Notes under the pieces: generated by a model | What the model was told of the DNA's origin: nothing | Seen by the model: the letters and a program-made list of their open reading frames with translations, nothing else | Database searches by the model: none | Part shown: positions 35,171-45,500 of the stretch, in pieces | Layout: every line of letters starts with the position of its first letter | Position numbering within the stretch: the stretch's first letter is position 1 | Assembly: GCA_958439205.1 (NCBI GenBank) | Contig: OY288189.1 | Coordinates: 2,309,001 to 2,373,000, forward strand | Reading direction: 5' to 3' | DNA: 64,000 nt | DNA from: an uncultured Allorhizobium sp. | Lineage (GTDB): Bacteria > Pseudomonadota > Alphaproteobacteria > Rhizobiales > Rhizobiaceae | Made by a program: the position numbers and the translations under genes

Positions 35171-36166
35171 ATGAAACGCGCTTTGGTCGTCGGCATCGAT
35201 TCCTATCCCGATCGTCCCTTGACCGGCTGCGTCAACGATGCGCTGGCGATGGGAGATCTCCTGGAGACCTTAGGCAACGGGGATCCGAACTACGCAGTGC
35301 ATAGGTTGGTTAGTCAAGATTTCGATGTCACTTCCGCCGTCCTGAACCAAGCCGTCGAGCAGCTGTTCGAGGGGGATGCCGAGACGGTCGTCTTCTACTT
35401 CGCCGGGCACGGCATCATCAATCGCGAGACTAACAACGGCTACATTGTCGCCCAGGATGGGAGGAAGGGCGGATGGGGAATGTCGCTCAGCGATGACATC
35501 CTCGGGCTTGCCAACAAAGCCTATCCAAAGATTAAGTCCAGCGTCATTATCTTAGACAGCTGTCACTCTGGATTTGCAGGTGAGGTGCCGGCATTGGCTA
35601 GCAAGGACGTGTCGGTGATCGGCACGGGTGTCACTATCTTGACGGCCAGCCATCGTGATGGTGTGGCCGGCGAGGGCCAGAAGCATGGATTGTTCACCGA
35701 AATCCTTCTTGCTGGTCTCAAGGGCTCCGCGTCCGACATACTCGGGAACGTTACCCCGGCGGCGCTGTATTCGCTCGTAGACCAAACGCTGGGCCCTTGG
35801 GGAGGACAGCGTCCGATCTACAAGGCCAACGTTCATACGTTCGTCAAACTGCGCGAGGTCGCCCCCAAGATCTCAAAGGAATTTCTGCGTCGATTGCCCG
35901 AGCTGTTCCCCAATGACGCTGCGGAATTTCCGTTGGATCCTTCTTATGAACCTGCTCGGGACAATGTCCCGCCCGAGATATTGAAAATAGCGGTCGACGA
36001 GGGCCACGTGGCTATCTTCAAGGGCCTCCAGGCGTGCAACAGGAATGGCCTCGTTGTGCCAGTGGGGACGGAGCACATGTACTACGCGGCCATCGAATCG
36101 CGCAGCTGCAAGCTGACCGCCATCGGCGCGCACTACCGCAGGCTTGCCGTCGAGAAGCGTTTTTGA
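35171..36166 (+). CDS. Caspase-like (C14) protease, copy 2
   Basis: 331 residues from ATG 35171 (AGGAG 6 bases upstream). The caspase core has VVGIDSYP, catalytic His80 in FYFAGHGI and Cys131 in IILDSCHSG. The C-terminal module matches copy 1 closely: FPLDPSYEPA and VGTEHMYYAAIESRSCKLT. The module is not part of standard caspases and is the best marker for this system. Spacing is 25 bases from the SLOG-like gene and 13 bases to the subtilisin gene. In related TIR-caspase systems the protease is switched on by a TIR-made nucleotide; here that is inferred. Confidence 0.88.
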   Translation: MKRALVVGIDSYPDRPLTGCVNDALAMGDLLETLGNGDPNYAVHRLVSQDFDVTSAVLNQAVEQLFEGDAETVVFYFAGHGIINRETNNGYIVAQDGRKGGWGMSLSDDILGLANKAYPKIKSSVIILDSCHSGFAGEVPALASKDVSVIGTGVTILTASHRDGVAGEGQKHGLFTEILLAGLKGSASDILGNVTPAALYSLVDQTLGPWGGQRPIYKANVHTFVKLREVAPKISKEFLRRLPELFPNDAAEFPLDPSYEPARDNVPPEILKIAVDEGHVAIFKGLQACNRNGLVVPVGTEHMYYAAIESRSCKLTAIGAHYRRLAVEKRF

Positions 36167-36179
36167 GGGGGGTGATTTG

Positions 36180-37337
36180 ATGCGCAAATACGTTATCATC
36201 AGGAGAACTGAGGCCCTCGTTGGCGGAGCCACAAGAGGCATCGAGAGCACCCCCGGCCATCGCGGGCCTTCCGTGTTCTACGAGAGGCTCACCGATCAGG
36301 CCGCAGCAAAGCTCGCTGCGGTTCCCGAGGTCGAGGCGATCGCACCTGCCATGGCCATAAAGCTCATCCGTCCGTTTCAGGGATCTGTCTCTGCGACCCG
36401 GGATGTTTGGGGGGTGCAGGCTACTGGCGCTTCAAACTCCGGGTTTTCCGGGGAAGGCGTCATACCCGCGATCCTCGACACCGGAATCGATGCGACCCAC
36501 CCGGCGTTTGCCGGAGTCGAGCTTGAGGAGGAGGATTTCACTGGCCAGGGTAACGGTGACGTGGTCGGTCACGGTACCCACTGCGCTGGAACGGTTTTCG
36601 GACGCGATATCGACGGACTTCGGATCGGTGTTGCGCGCGGGGTTAAGAAGGCGCTGATCGGCAAGGTGCTCGACAACAGCGGCGGCGGGGATACCCAAAT
36701 GCTGGAGGACGGGATCAACTGGGCGCTGAGACGAGGCGCCAATATCATCTCGATGTCTCTAGGCTTCGATTTCCCGGGCATGGTCAAAAGCTGGATTGAC
36801 GACGGCTGGCCTGCTGATCTGGCCGCCTCTAACGCTCTCGAGGCCTACCGAGTGAACCTGCGCGTCCTCGACGCGCTGATGAGTCTGACCAAGCCCAGAG
36901 GAGGTCTCCACGGTGGTACCCTGATGATCGCGGCCGCAGGAAATGAGAGCAAACGCGAACAACATCCGAATTGGCGCATCGCTGCGTCCCTGCCTGCCGC
37001 CAACGACGAGGTCATCGCGGTCGCCGCAGTGGGGCGGCGGGGCGAGGGGCTGGTGGTCTCGGACTTCTCCAACAGCGCAGCTCTGCTGAGCGGCCCGGGT
37101 GTCGACGTGATCTCCGCCAAGACCGGCGGCGGCCTGAACACGCTCAGCGGTACGAGCATGGCCTGTCCGCACGTAGCTGGTCTTGCTGCGCTCTGGTGGG
37201 AGGCGATCCGTCGTGGCGGTCGCACACCCACGGCAATCAATGTTCGCTCAGCGCTGATAAGCAGCGCCCGACGCGAGGACTTCGATAGCGCCGATGCGGA
37301 GGCAGATATTGGACAAGGGCTCGCGACCGCGCCGTGA
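36180..37337 (+). CDS. Subtilisin-like (S8) protease with prodomain-like N-terminus, no signal peptide
   Basis: 385 residues. The catalytic triad is in order: Asp100 (ILDTGID), His131 (GHGTHCAG) and Ser326 (SGTSMACPH); the oxyanion Asn is in AAAGNES. Residues about 1-65 (MRKYVIIRRTEA to PAMAIKLI) look like an I9-type prodomain. No signal peptide or Tat motif is present, so it should stay cytoplasmic, which is unusual for subtilisins. About 60 residues are inserted before AAAGNES. It lies 13 bases after the caspase stop with a GAGGGGGGTGA ribosome site, so it is the last operon gene and a plausible downstream effector. Confidence 0.85.
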   Translation: MRKYVIIRRTEALVGGATRGIESTPGHRGPSVFYERLTDQAAAKLAAVPEVEAIAPAMAIKLIRPFQGSVSATRDVWGVQATGASNSGFSGEGVIPAILDTGIDATHPAFAGVELEEEDFTGQGNGDVVGHGTHCAGTVFGRDIDGLRIGVARGVKKALIGKVLDNSGGGDTQMLEDGINWALRRGANIISMSLGFDFPGMVKSWIDDGWPADLAASNALEAYRVNLRVLDALMSLTKPRGGLHGGTLMIAAAGNESKREQHPNWRIAASLPAANDEVIAVAAVGRRGEGLVVSDFSNSAALLSGPGVDVISAKTGGGLNTLSGTSMACPHVAGLAALWWEAIRRGGRTPTAINVRSALISSARREDFDSADAEADIGQGLATAP

Positions 37338-37832
37338 TGTCGATGTTTGCTTTTGGGAATTCGCAAGGATGGTTAAATGGCCGAAAATGAAGGCGCGAAG
37401 TTGCGGCGTCGCATTCGGCCACCAATGACCGATTTGATCCAAAGGCCGTCACTCTGAAGCCGGGTACTAAAGCCCATAGTAAAGTCGAGAGGCGAGCGTC
37501 TCGGCGTTCCGACGGCAAACTTCTTAAGTCACTTTGACAAGCAGAGGAGGGGGGGCGCCGGGTCATGTATGGATGCCCCCGTTCATGCAAGCAGTTCTTC
37601 GAGCAGTTTTGAACGTGTGATCGGGTGCGGTCATGTATCAGGACTGTTTTGCGGCTCGAGTACGACCGCTGGCCGGTATGCAGCTACGCGGACCTGGTGC
37701 AAAATCAGCTCGACGAGCTCGTGGCTCACTGACCCGGATGCATTCCCAGACCCACTCTCACCGATCTTCGTCCTTACCGTTCGCTGACCTCCTCACACGC
37801 CGACGATCCGTCCTGTCTTCAGCTCAGCAATC
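37338..37832. other. 495-base gap downstream of the subtilisin
   Basis: No supported gene. The right part probably includes the end of the IS110 copy. Short frames here show no family. Confidence 0.4.
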
Positions 37833-38861
37833 TTACGCTGCAGCCAGAGCGGAATCCTTGTAATCTTCGTTCTTGGTCATCATTGCCCAGACAGATCGAG
37901 CCATTTTGTTGGCGAGGGCGATTGCGACGAGCATACGAGGTTTGCGCGCTAGCATCCGTGCCAGCCACGAGTGCTCGGGTGGAGCTTTTCGACATGCCCA
38001 TCGAATGACGGTCATCGCGCCGATGATAAGAAGCAGACTGATGTCGCGTTGTCCCATCTTCGACGTTCGGCCGAGCACCTGCTTCCCTCCGCTCGAATGC
38101 TGTTTTGGCACCAAGCCGAGCCAGGCTGCAAAATCTCGTCCCCTTCTGAAGGTCACCATGGTGGGCGCGAAAGCCTCTACTGCCATTGCTGTAATCGGCC
38201 CCATTCCGGGCATGGACATAAGGCGGGCGGTGCCCTGCGAACGCTTCGCTTCCGATCTGAGCGCCTTTTCCAGCGACGCGATCCGAGAAGAGAGCACCCC
38301 TATCTGCTCCAGATACAGTCGAGCGGTCTCCACAACGATAAGATCGAGGCCCGCGTCGTGATCCTCAACAATCTCCGCCAGCAACGCCAGGCTCGCAATT
38401 CCCTGCGGTGCGATGACGCCATGCTCGGCCAGATATGCGCGAAGGGCATTGATAAGCTGCGTTCGCTGACGGACGAAGAGGTCTCGCGTCCGGAAAAGCA
38501 TGGAGCAGGCTTGCTGGGATTCCGTCTTTGGAACGACGAACCGCATCGACGGCCGGGTCGCTGCTTCAACGATCGCTTCTGCATCGGCCGCATCATTCTT
38601 CTGCCGTTTGACAAAGGGCTTAACGTAGGCCGGCGGGATCAAGCGAACATCATGGCCAAGTTTGCCGATCTCACGCGCCTAATAATGCGCGGTGGCGCAG
38701 GCCTCCATAGCGGCGATGCATTTGGGCAGTTCCGTAAAGAAGGTGACGACTTGGCCTCGAGACAGTTGCCTGCGCAAGACAACACTTCCATCGCTTCTGG
38801 CGGCATGAACCTGAAACACCCGCTTTGCAAGGTCCAGGCCAACGATGCTAACTTCCTTCAT
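37833..38861 (-). pseudogene. IS110-family transposase with single amber stop
   Basis: 343-codon frame. MKEVSIVGLDLAKRVFQVH is the DEDD-type start of IS110 transposases. The conserved MEACATAHY is followed by TAG where family members have Trp (AHYW-RE). Reading resumes in the same frame: EIGKLGHDVRLIPPAYVKPF, KNDAADAEA, and the C-terminal SMPGMGPITA and LGLVPKQHSSGGK. Only this one stop breaks it. IS110 elements lack clear inverted repeats, so the ends were not fixed; the element probably spans about 37.8-38.95 kb. Confidence 0.85.
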
Positions 38862-39089
38862 GGATGCTCTCTCCTCTAAGTGACGTTCTGGCGAACATCA
38901 CTCTGGCACATTGCGATGCCGTCGGGAGGGGGCATCCACTCCATCAGCTCTCAGTGGAAATCAACAGCGCAGGCAGCGGACCGTCAGTAAGCATCTGGGG
39001 AAGACCGCAACATTGTTTGGTGTGCATCCTGTGCGCTGTGATGCCGGACTGTCATCGTTCCGTTGTGCTTGATCAGTATTCTCGGAGTG

Positions 39090-39770
39090 ATGAAGAGGAC
39101 AGTGCTTATCGCCGGTGCAGGGCGTGGAATTGGACGAGCACTCGCGATGTTTGCGGCAGAACAGGGCGCAGATGTCATCGCCTTGGCACGCACGAGCGCC
39201 GATCCTACTTTACCCTATGAAGTAATCAAGGACATCGATGTCACCGATCATGCAGCGCTTGAACGAGTAGCAGGAATCCTCCGCCGCCGTCCTATCGATC
39301 TGTTGATCAACAATGCTGGTGTTATTGGTCCAGAGCGCCAGTCGACCCTCGACATGGACTTCGATGGCTTTCGACGTACGCTCGAAGTGAACACACTGGC
39401 CCCGTTACGCGTCGCCCAAACATTCCTCCCAAATTTGCGAGCTGCTCGGGATGTAGCTGGTATCGCACGTATTGTGACGATATCGAGTCAGATGGGCCGG
39501 ATGAACTATTCGAAGTCAGATCGCATAGCCTATCGCGCATCCAAAACCGCGGTGAACAAGCTTATGCAGGGCTTGGCGACTGATCTTGCCGCTGAGTCGA
39601 TCGCAGTGAGGGTGGTCGATCCAGGATGGGCAAAAACAGACATGGGCGGGCCTGAAGCCACGGTAAGTGTCGCGGATGCCGTAGCAGGTATCCATGAGCG
39701 GGCCTGGGAGACTGACATGGATTTGACTGGGACCTTCGTGGACTATCTCGGCAGTCCTGTCTCCTGGTAG
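39090..39770 (+). CDS. SDR-family oxidoreductase (cargo between IS110 and IS66)
   Basis: 226 residues from ATG 39090. Glycine loop LIAGAGRGIG, INNAG, catalytic Ser in TISSQM and YRASK as the YxxxK pair. Similar to small sniffer-like/CsgA-like SDR proteins that act on carbonyl compounds; the substrate is not known. It is isolated between two insertion sequences, and the IS66 3' end lies only 8 bases after its stop, so it is cargo or disrupted flanking DNA rather than part of an operon. Confidence 0.83.
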   Translation: MKRTVLIAGAGRGIGRALAMFAAEQGADVIALARTSADPTLPYEVIKDIDVTDHAALERVAGILRRRPIDLLINNAGVIGPERQSTLDMDFDGFRRTLEVNTLAPLRVAQTFLPNLRAARDVAGIARIVTISSQMGRMNYSKSDRIAYRASKTAVNKLMQGLATDLAAESIAVRVVDPGWAKTDMGGPEATVSVADAVAGIHERAWETDMDLTGTFVDYLGSPVSW

Positions 39771-39778
39771 TCTTTTGA

Positions 39779-41434
39779 TCAGGCAGCTTGAGCGCCCAGC
39801 ATTGCTAGTTTCCAGTTCCACTGTAGCAACTGCTCCAGCCTGCTGGTCGGCGTATCAGCAATGTTGGCGAGGACGTCGGCAAGCCAAGCCTGTGGGTTTA
39901 TGTCGTTGAGCTTGGCGCTCATGATCAGCGTCGCCATAAAGGCGGCACGATCAGCACCGCGATCCGACCCGGCGAAGAGCCATGACTTTCTTCCGAGAGC
40001 AAAGCCTCTGAGCGCGCGTTCGGCAGCATTGTTCGTCAGGCAAATCCGGCCGTCATCGAGGAAGGACGTGAAGCCGTTCCAGCGCTTCAACATGTAGTCG
40101 ATCGGCTCAGAGACAGGAGAACTGCGCGACAGTTTTACCCGCGTGGTTTGGAGCCAGTTATGCAGTTCTTTGGCGAGTGGCTGGCTGTCTTTGCGGCGAC
40201 GCTCCAGACGTTGCTCGGTGGCAAGACCGTTGATCTCCCGTTCGATATCGAACAGGGCATCGATCCGTTTGACGGCCTCCAATGCCATCGGCGAGATCGG
40301 CGCGGCTTTACTACCACGTTTGGCGTCTGCGGCGATGTCGGCCAGCACGAAGAACTTGCGGCGTGAATGTGCCCAGCAGAGTGCTTGGCGCAGAGGCGCG
40401 GGATCGCGATCTACCTTGAACAGCGGATTGTAGCGGCCATAGGCATCCGCCTGCAGAATGCCGGAGAAGGACTTCAGATGTCGCTCTGGATGCTCTTGCC
40501 GCCGATCCCGAGAGGCATAGTAGAGGGCGGCGGGCGGTGACTGCCCGCCGAACGGCCGATCGTCCCTGACGTGTGTCCAAATACGGCCCGTATCGGTCTT
40601 TCCCTTCGCCAGGATCGGCACGGTCGTGTCGTCGCGATGCAGTCGCTCGGCGGCCAGGACATGGGCCTCGATCAACGAATGGATTGGCTTCAGGGCCGCG
40701 GCACACGCGCCGACCTGATCGGCAAGCGTCGAGAGGCTGAGATCGATCCCCTCTCGGGCATAGCGCTCGCTTTGGCGATTGAGCGGCTGGTGCTGGGCGA
40801 ACTTCTCGAACAGGATCATCGCCAGAAGGTTGGGGCCAGCAAAGCCGCGGGGTGTCACATGGAAGGGTGCTGGCGGCTGCGTGATCTTCTCGCATTCGCG
40901 GCAGGAGAACTTCTCCCGCACGGTCTGAATGACCTTCCGCTGACGCGGGATGACCTCCAGGGTCTCGGTGATATCCTCGCCGAGCTTCGACAGTTTGGCC
41001 GATCCACAGCAGGGGCAACTCGCTGGGGCGGCGATAACGACACGTTCGCGCGTCAGGTGCTCAGGAAAGGGCTTGTGTGCCGGACGCTTGCGCTCGAAGG
41101 CTCTGACAGTCGAGGCACTGGCTGCGATCTCTGCTGCCAGTTCATCTTCGCCAGCATCAGCCTCCAGCTCCTCAAGCTGCAGTTCCATCTGTTCGAGAAG
41201 CCGCGCCTTGCGCTCGGAGCGACTGCCGTAGAGGTCGCGCCGGACCTTCTCGATCTCTAGCTTCAGCCGCGCGATTAGCGCCTCGGAATGTGACACGAGC
41301 GCCTTTGCGCTGGCAGCTTCCGCCTTGGCGGTCGCCGCCTCTGCCTCGGCCGTGATGCGCCGGGCACGCTCCGCCGCCAGGGCCGCAAGTGCGCTGGCAA
41401 GGTCGTTGGGAAGCTGTTCGGCCGCATCATTCAT
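39779..41434 (-). CDS. tnpC: IS66 transposase (TnpC)
   Basis: 551 residues, intact. N-terminal coiled coil rich in Glu/Ala with the LKLEIEKVRRDLYG helix, zinc-finger-like CPCCG and CRECE, then the DDE transposase core with HRDDTTVP, LCWAHSRRKFF and the C-terminal NNAAERALRG. The full length and signatures are those of IS66 TnpC. It lacks functional tnpA/tnpB partners in this copy. Confidence 0.93.
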   Translation of the reverse strand: MNDAAEQLPNDLASALAALAAERARRITAEAEAATAKAEAASAKALVSHSEALIARLKLEIEKVRRDLYGSRSERKARLLEQMELQLEELEADAGEDELAAEIAASASTVRAFERKRPAHKPFPEHLTRERVVIAAPASCPCCGSAKLSKLGEDITETLEVIPRQRKVIQTVREKFSCRECEKITQPPAPFHVTPRGFAGPNLLAMILFEKFAQHQPLNRQSERYAREGIDLSLSTLADQVGACAAALKPIHSLIEAHVLAAERLHRDDTTVPILAKGKTDTGRIWTHVRDDRPFGGQSPPAALYYASRDRRQEHPERHLKSFSGILQADAYGRYNPLFKVDRDPAPLRQALCWAHSRRKFFVLADIAADAKRGSKAAPISPMALEAVKRIDALFDIEREINGLATEQRLERRRKDSQPLAKELHNWLQTTRVKLSRSSPVSEPIDYMLKRWNGFTSFLDDGRICLTNNAAERALRGFALGRKSWLFAGSDRGADRAAFMATLIMSAKLNDINPQAWLADVLANIADTPTSRLEQLLQWNWKLAMLGAQAA

Positions 41435-41479
41435 GGGCTGATGGAATCATATTCCATCCAGCGATTCCAGCGTTTTTGC

Positions 41480-41826
41480 TTATCCGGCCGAGGTCGGTCG
41501 CCAGGTCCTTTCCGGCATCCGCCAGTCGATACCTTCCAGCAAATAACTGAGCTGCGCCGGCGTAATCACGACCGTCCCATCGGCCGCCGACGGCCATATG
41601 AAGCGTCCCCGTTCCAGCTTCTTCGTGAACAGGCAGGCTCCTTGGCCATCATGCCAGATGACCTTGATCAGGCCACCGCCACGACCGCGGAAGACGAACA
41701 GGTGTCCGCACATCGGATCACGCTTCAACGTCTCCTGCACCATCTTGACAGTCCGGGAAAGCCCTTGTGCATGTCTGTATGGCCCGTCGCCAGCCAGACC
41801 TTCACACCAGCAGGAACCGGGATCAT
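41480..41826 (-). pseudogene. IS66 TnpB (Orf2) with frameshift
   Basis: ATG 41826 starts [18 protein letters not shown], the normal TnpB N-terminus. The C-terminal part, [23 protein letters not shown] and WHDGQGACLFTKKL, is in a different frame, with the shift near 41755-41765 around KGFPGLS. One base change in length is enough to explain it. The start overlaps the tnpA stop. Confidence 0.8.
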
Positions 41827-42233
41827 CGCCGACCCAGTACGCAGTCGAGAATACGGCCAAGCGCCTCAGTGTCGATGTCGCTGTCCACGCGGACACGACG
41901 ACCGCGGCCCAGCTCAATCGTTACATCGCTACACTTCCGGCGGGGCTGCGATAGGGCCGGCGCTTCCGAGATAGAAGACTGGGTTGGCGGCGCGACCTCC
42001 GAAACGGTGACTGGCACCAACTTGTTCGCCGCCTCGACCCTCGGCTCTTCGATTTGGCAAAGCTCCTTGCGCCACCGAAAAAGCTGGCTGACGTGGATGC
42101 CGGCCGATCGCGCAATCTCGGAGAGAACCGCACCCGGCTCAAGGCAGGCTGCAACCAACCGCTCTTGGTCCTCGCAAGATCAGCGCCGACGGCGCTCGAC
42201 AGACGTGATCACTTCAATCGGATGCTTGGTCAT
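41823..42233 (-). pseudogene. IS66 TnpA (Orf1) with in-frame stop
   Basis: From ATG 42233 the frame reads MTKHPIEVITSVERRRR, then TGA where Trp is expected, and continues SCEDQERLVAACLEPG, IHVSQLFRWRKEL and TEALGRIL. It is an HTH-containing IS66 TnpA with a single nonsense change. The stop overlaps the tnpB start. Confidence 0.8.
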
Positions 42234-42535
42234 AGGACTACTCCTAGTGTTTGCACTAGGACTTCCGATGTTCGCTTCATTGTCGCAAGACGGCCCTCAC
42301 CGGGGGCTTACGACCGTCAGCGCGCCGTCGTGGACAGGCGGGACGGCGCGCCTTTCGGCCACTGACGAAGGGGGGTGTGAGAACCATCCGTTGGGCCTTG
42401 CCGCAGTCCTGTCGTCCAAAATCCAGACTCGCCGCGTTACGGACTCTCAAAAGCCGCCGGTCATAGGGTTGAGCGTCTGAAGTAATAAGCTGCGGCCCGA
42501 AGGGCAGACCACTGGCGAATGCAAGTCGCCTACGT

Positions 42536-45500
42536 TCAATGCGGCCGACGTTCTGACCACGTCGGAAGCAGGAACTTTGTCGGATCGCGGGTCACAGCAA
42601 TTGCAACCTCGCGCAGCGACCCGAGCGGGGTCGGGAAGACCTTCGCCGGTCGCACACGTCGCAGCGCCGCGGCGGCGGGGCCGTCGTTGTTCCCCAGTTC
42701 CCTTAGTCGTGCCGCCGCTTGGCGCTGACCATGCAGGATCAGCGGCGCCGCCTCCTCGGTGTCCGCGAGGTAAGCGTTGAGCGCTTGCACCAATAGATCC
42801 TTCTCCTGCGCGGTCGAGCCCGCTCGCCGCCGCATCTGTGCTTCGGCAAAAAGTGCGCCCGCTTCGACCTGACGATCGATGCTGGCAGGAGACGCCTCGC
42901 GCGCGAGGGCGAGGTAATGCTCGGCGACGGCGGAGTCGCCGAGCCGCGATCGGAAATCGGCGATTTTGAGCAACTGTTTCGCTTCCCAGGCCGTGCCGCG
43001 GCGTCCCGGATTGAACTCCAGGGCGTGTTCGATCGCGTCGATCGCAACCTTGAATGCGGCCGGGCTATTTAATTCGTTGCCTATAGCCGCGTTACATTCC
43101 GCCTGCTCGAGCAGGGCCGTCGTGAGGTGCTTGTTGCTTCCGATCACTTCGGCGCGTTCGAGGCACTCTGCGACGACCGCGTTGGCGCGCGCATATCGCT
43201 CGGCGTACCTATAGATCGCGGCGACGTCGAGATTGTAATCTATAAGATAGTCTTCCGAACTGTCATACATGTTGCCGAAGCTCTGCCAGCCCGACTTAGC
43301 CACAAGCTCATGCGCGCGCAGCGTGTAGGTCGCCGCAGAGATTTGATAACCTGCCGCCGCATTTCGCGACGCCATCGCCGAGTACATTCGCTTCAGGGAA
43401 TGCAGAGTGGGTTTGTAGTCTTCGCTACGATACTGCACCATAAGTGCGCCCATGTTGTCGAGCGTCATCTCCCGCTTAAGGCGATGCTTGGCTTCGTGGA
43501 GATCGTCGCGGGCCGAAATGGCCTGCTGCGTCGCTGTTACGCAGCGGAAGACGACCTCCTCCGCCTCTGTCAACCTGCCGACGGCGATAAGCGAATCCTC
43601 TGAAGACATTGCGCACATTGGATCTAGGCACAAATGCACGCCTGAATGGCATTTCTGCAGTTTAATGCTAAGGTCCGGCCGGCCGGAAATTTCGTAGAGG
43701 CTCGCCAAACCTTGCGCAAAATCACTTTGAGCGGCTAGCCCGTCGAATGGCTTTGAAGGAATATCCTCGGGAGTGATTAGAAACGTGGGATCCGCGCCGT
43801 TATCCTCTTCATCGATCGCGACGAACAGCTTGTAGATCTCGAACAACTCGCGCGTTGCATTGAGCCGACGCAGACCGTTCCGCAGGTCGCCGGCGAGATA
43901 GACCGCCTCAGTCTTCATACCGTGCTCGAGCATCAGTGCGACGAGCGCTATGTTGATCTCTAACTCGGCAACGGACTTCGGCATATCCGGCACGCCGATG
44001 GAACTCGCGCCCGAGATGATGTCGAGCATAGATTTCGCTCGACTCCGGACTGCATGACTGAGTACCGGATGTATCGTCAACCGATCCTTGTCGAAGCCGA
44101 CGAGTTGACGCTCAGTCAGTCGCAGAATGGCTTCGTGGAGGTGCTGCTCGATGGCGTCGCGAACGACTGGAGACGGGCTGAAATCATCATATTCGATGCC
44201 GCGTTCCTCCAAATCGCGGGTGATGACGTCGTAACGGAAAAACGTCGTCTCCAGCAATCCGTGCAGTATCGAAACCGGTATCGGGAACCGCAGCGCTGAA
44301 ATTGCCCGGAGAACCCAGTCGCATAGTTGGTCGAGCTCGTTGAGGGCCGCAGCAAAGACGTCGCTGCGCTTCTCGGCCCGGGTCGCGCCCTCGCGGAATG
44401 GATCGAACGCTCCACGCCGGTAGAACGCCGCGATGGATTCGCCCTTCGACATGCTGCCAGAAGCCACCTGTAGGGCCAACGGCCAGCCTTCTACCGCGGT
44501 ATGCAGGTCAGAGAGCTTGGAATCCGCAGCGTTTAGGCCACGTCGTTTCCAATAGTCCCGCGTCTCCTCGATCGTGAAGCTGTTGAGCGGAAGGTCGCGT
44601 ACGGCAGCAATGGGGGCGCCCGCACCCTGCTGTAAGTCGAACGGTAGGTAACGTGTCGTGATCAGGAAACGGCTGCTCACGACGTTCGGCTTGTGCAGCG
44701 ACTTTATAAACTGCGCGAGTTCGCCGTCAGCGATCTTGCGGAAGTTCACCAGCTCCTCGCGCTTGCGGTAGGCGTCGGTTCCAGCCTCCAGCGCCTCGAA
44801 CGCCTTCTCGTCGAAGCTGCGTCGGGTGTGGCTGTAACCCTTGAAGGTCGCCTCGAAGCCGTCGAGGACGATCAGCAGCTTCTCATTGCGCAGCCCGTCG
44901 TGGCATACTTTCTCCCAGTCGTGAATCTCAGAATTGGAGAGATCGCTGCCAGCAATGTAAGATGCTAAGCGTAGCATCAGATCTCGGTAGTTTGCGGTAT
45001 CTTCGTAGAAGCTGTACCAAAACGCACCGGCGAAGGCTCGGTCGCTATTGTAACGCGACTGCCACCATGTCCACGCGAGCGCGGACTTTCCCATCCCGCC
45101 GAGCGCCTCGACGACGCAGATCGGGACATTCGCCTCCGCCTCGTCGATCCAGCGGTCGAGGTCCTCGAGGACGCCGGCCCGACCGCAGAGCTTGATCTGG
45201 AGCAGGTCGTATTGGTGCACGGGCAAAAGTGGGCGGCGTAACGGTTGGGGCGTCGCCCCTTGCAGCGCCAGCAGCGCCAACTTGGAAAGCTCGTGCTCAG
45301 TCTCAAAGGGTACGATAACACGGATGACGGTCTTTCTTGTCTTCAAACGATCAATGAAGTCCTCGCGCTGCCGGAACTCAGCCACCGCTCGCTCGAGCTC
45401 ATTCGCGTCGTGTGCCTCGTCTCTGAATTGCTTAAAGGCTACAGCCTGATCTAACGCGAAGACAAACATCGGTTTTCCACTCGCGCTCGCCTCGTCGTAC

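Larger units (their letters stand above)
39779..42233 (-). mobile_element. IS66-family insertion sequence, inactivated, one end apparently missing
   Basis: Carries tnpC, tnpB and tnpA in the normal IS66 order on the minus strand. tnpA has an in-frame TGA and tnpB a frameshift, so the element cannot move itself. The tnpC stop is 8 bases from the neighbouring gene, where IS66 elements usually have tens of bases and an inverted repeat, so the right end is probably truncated. The tnpA-side terminus, including the expected inverted repeat, should lie around 42.3 kb. Confidence 0.8.
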
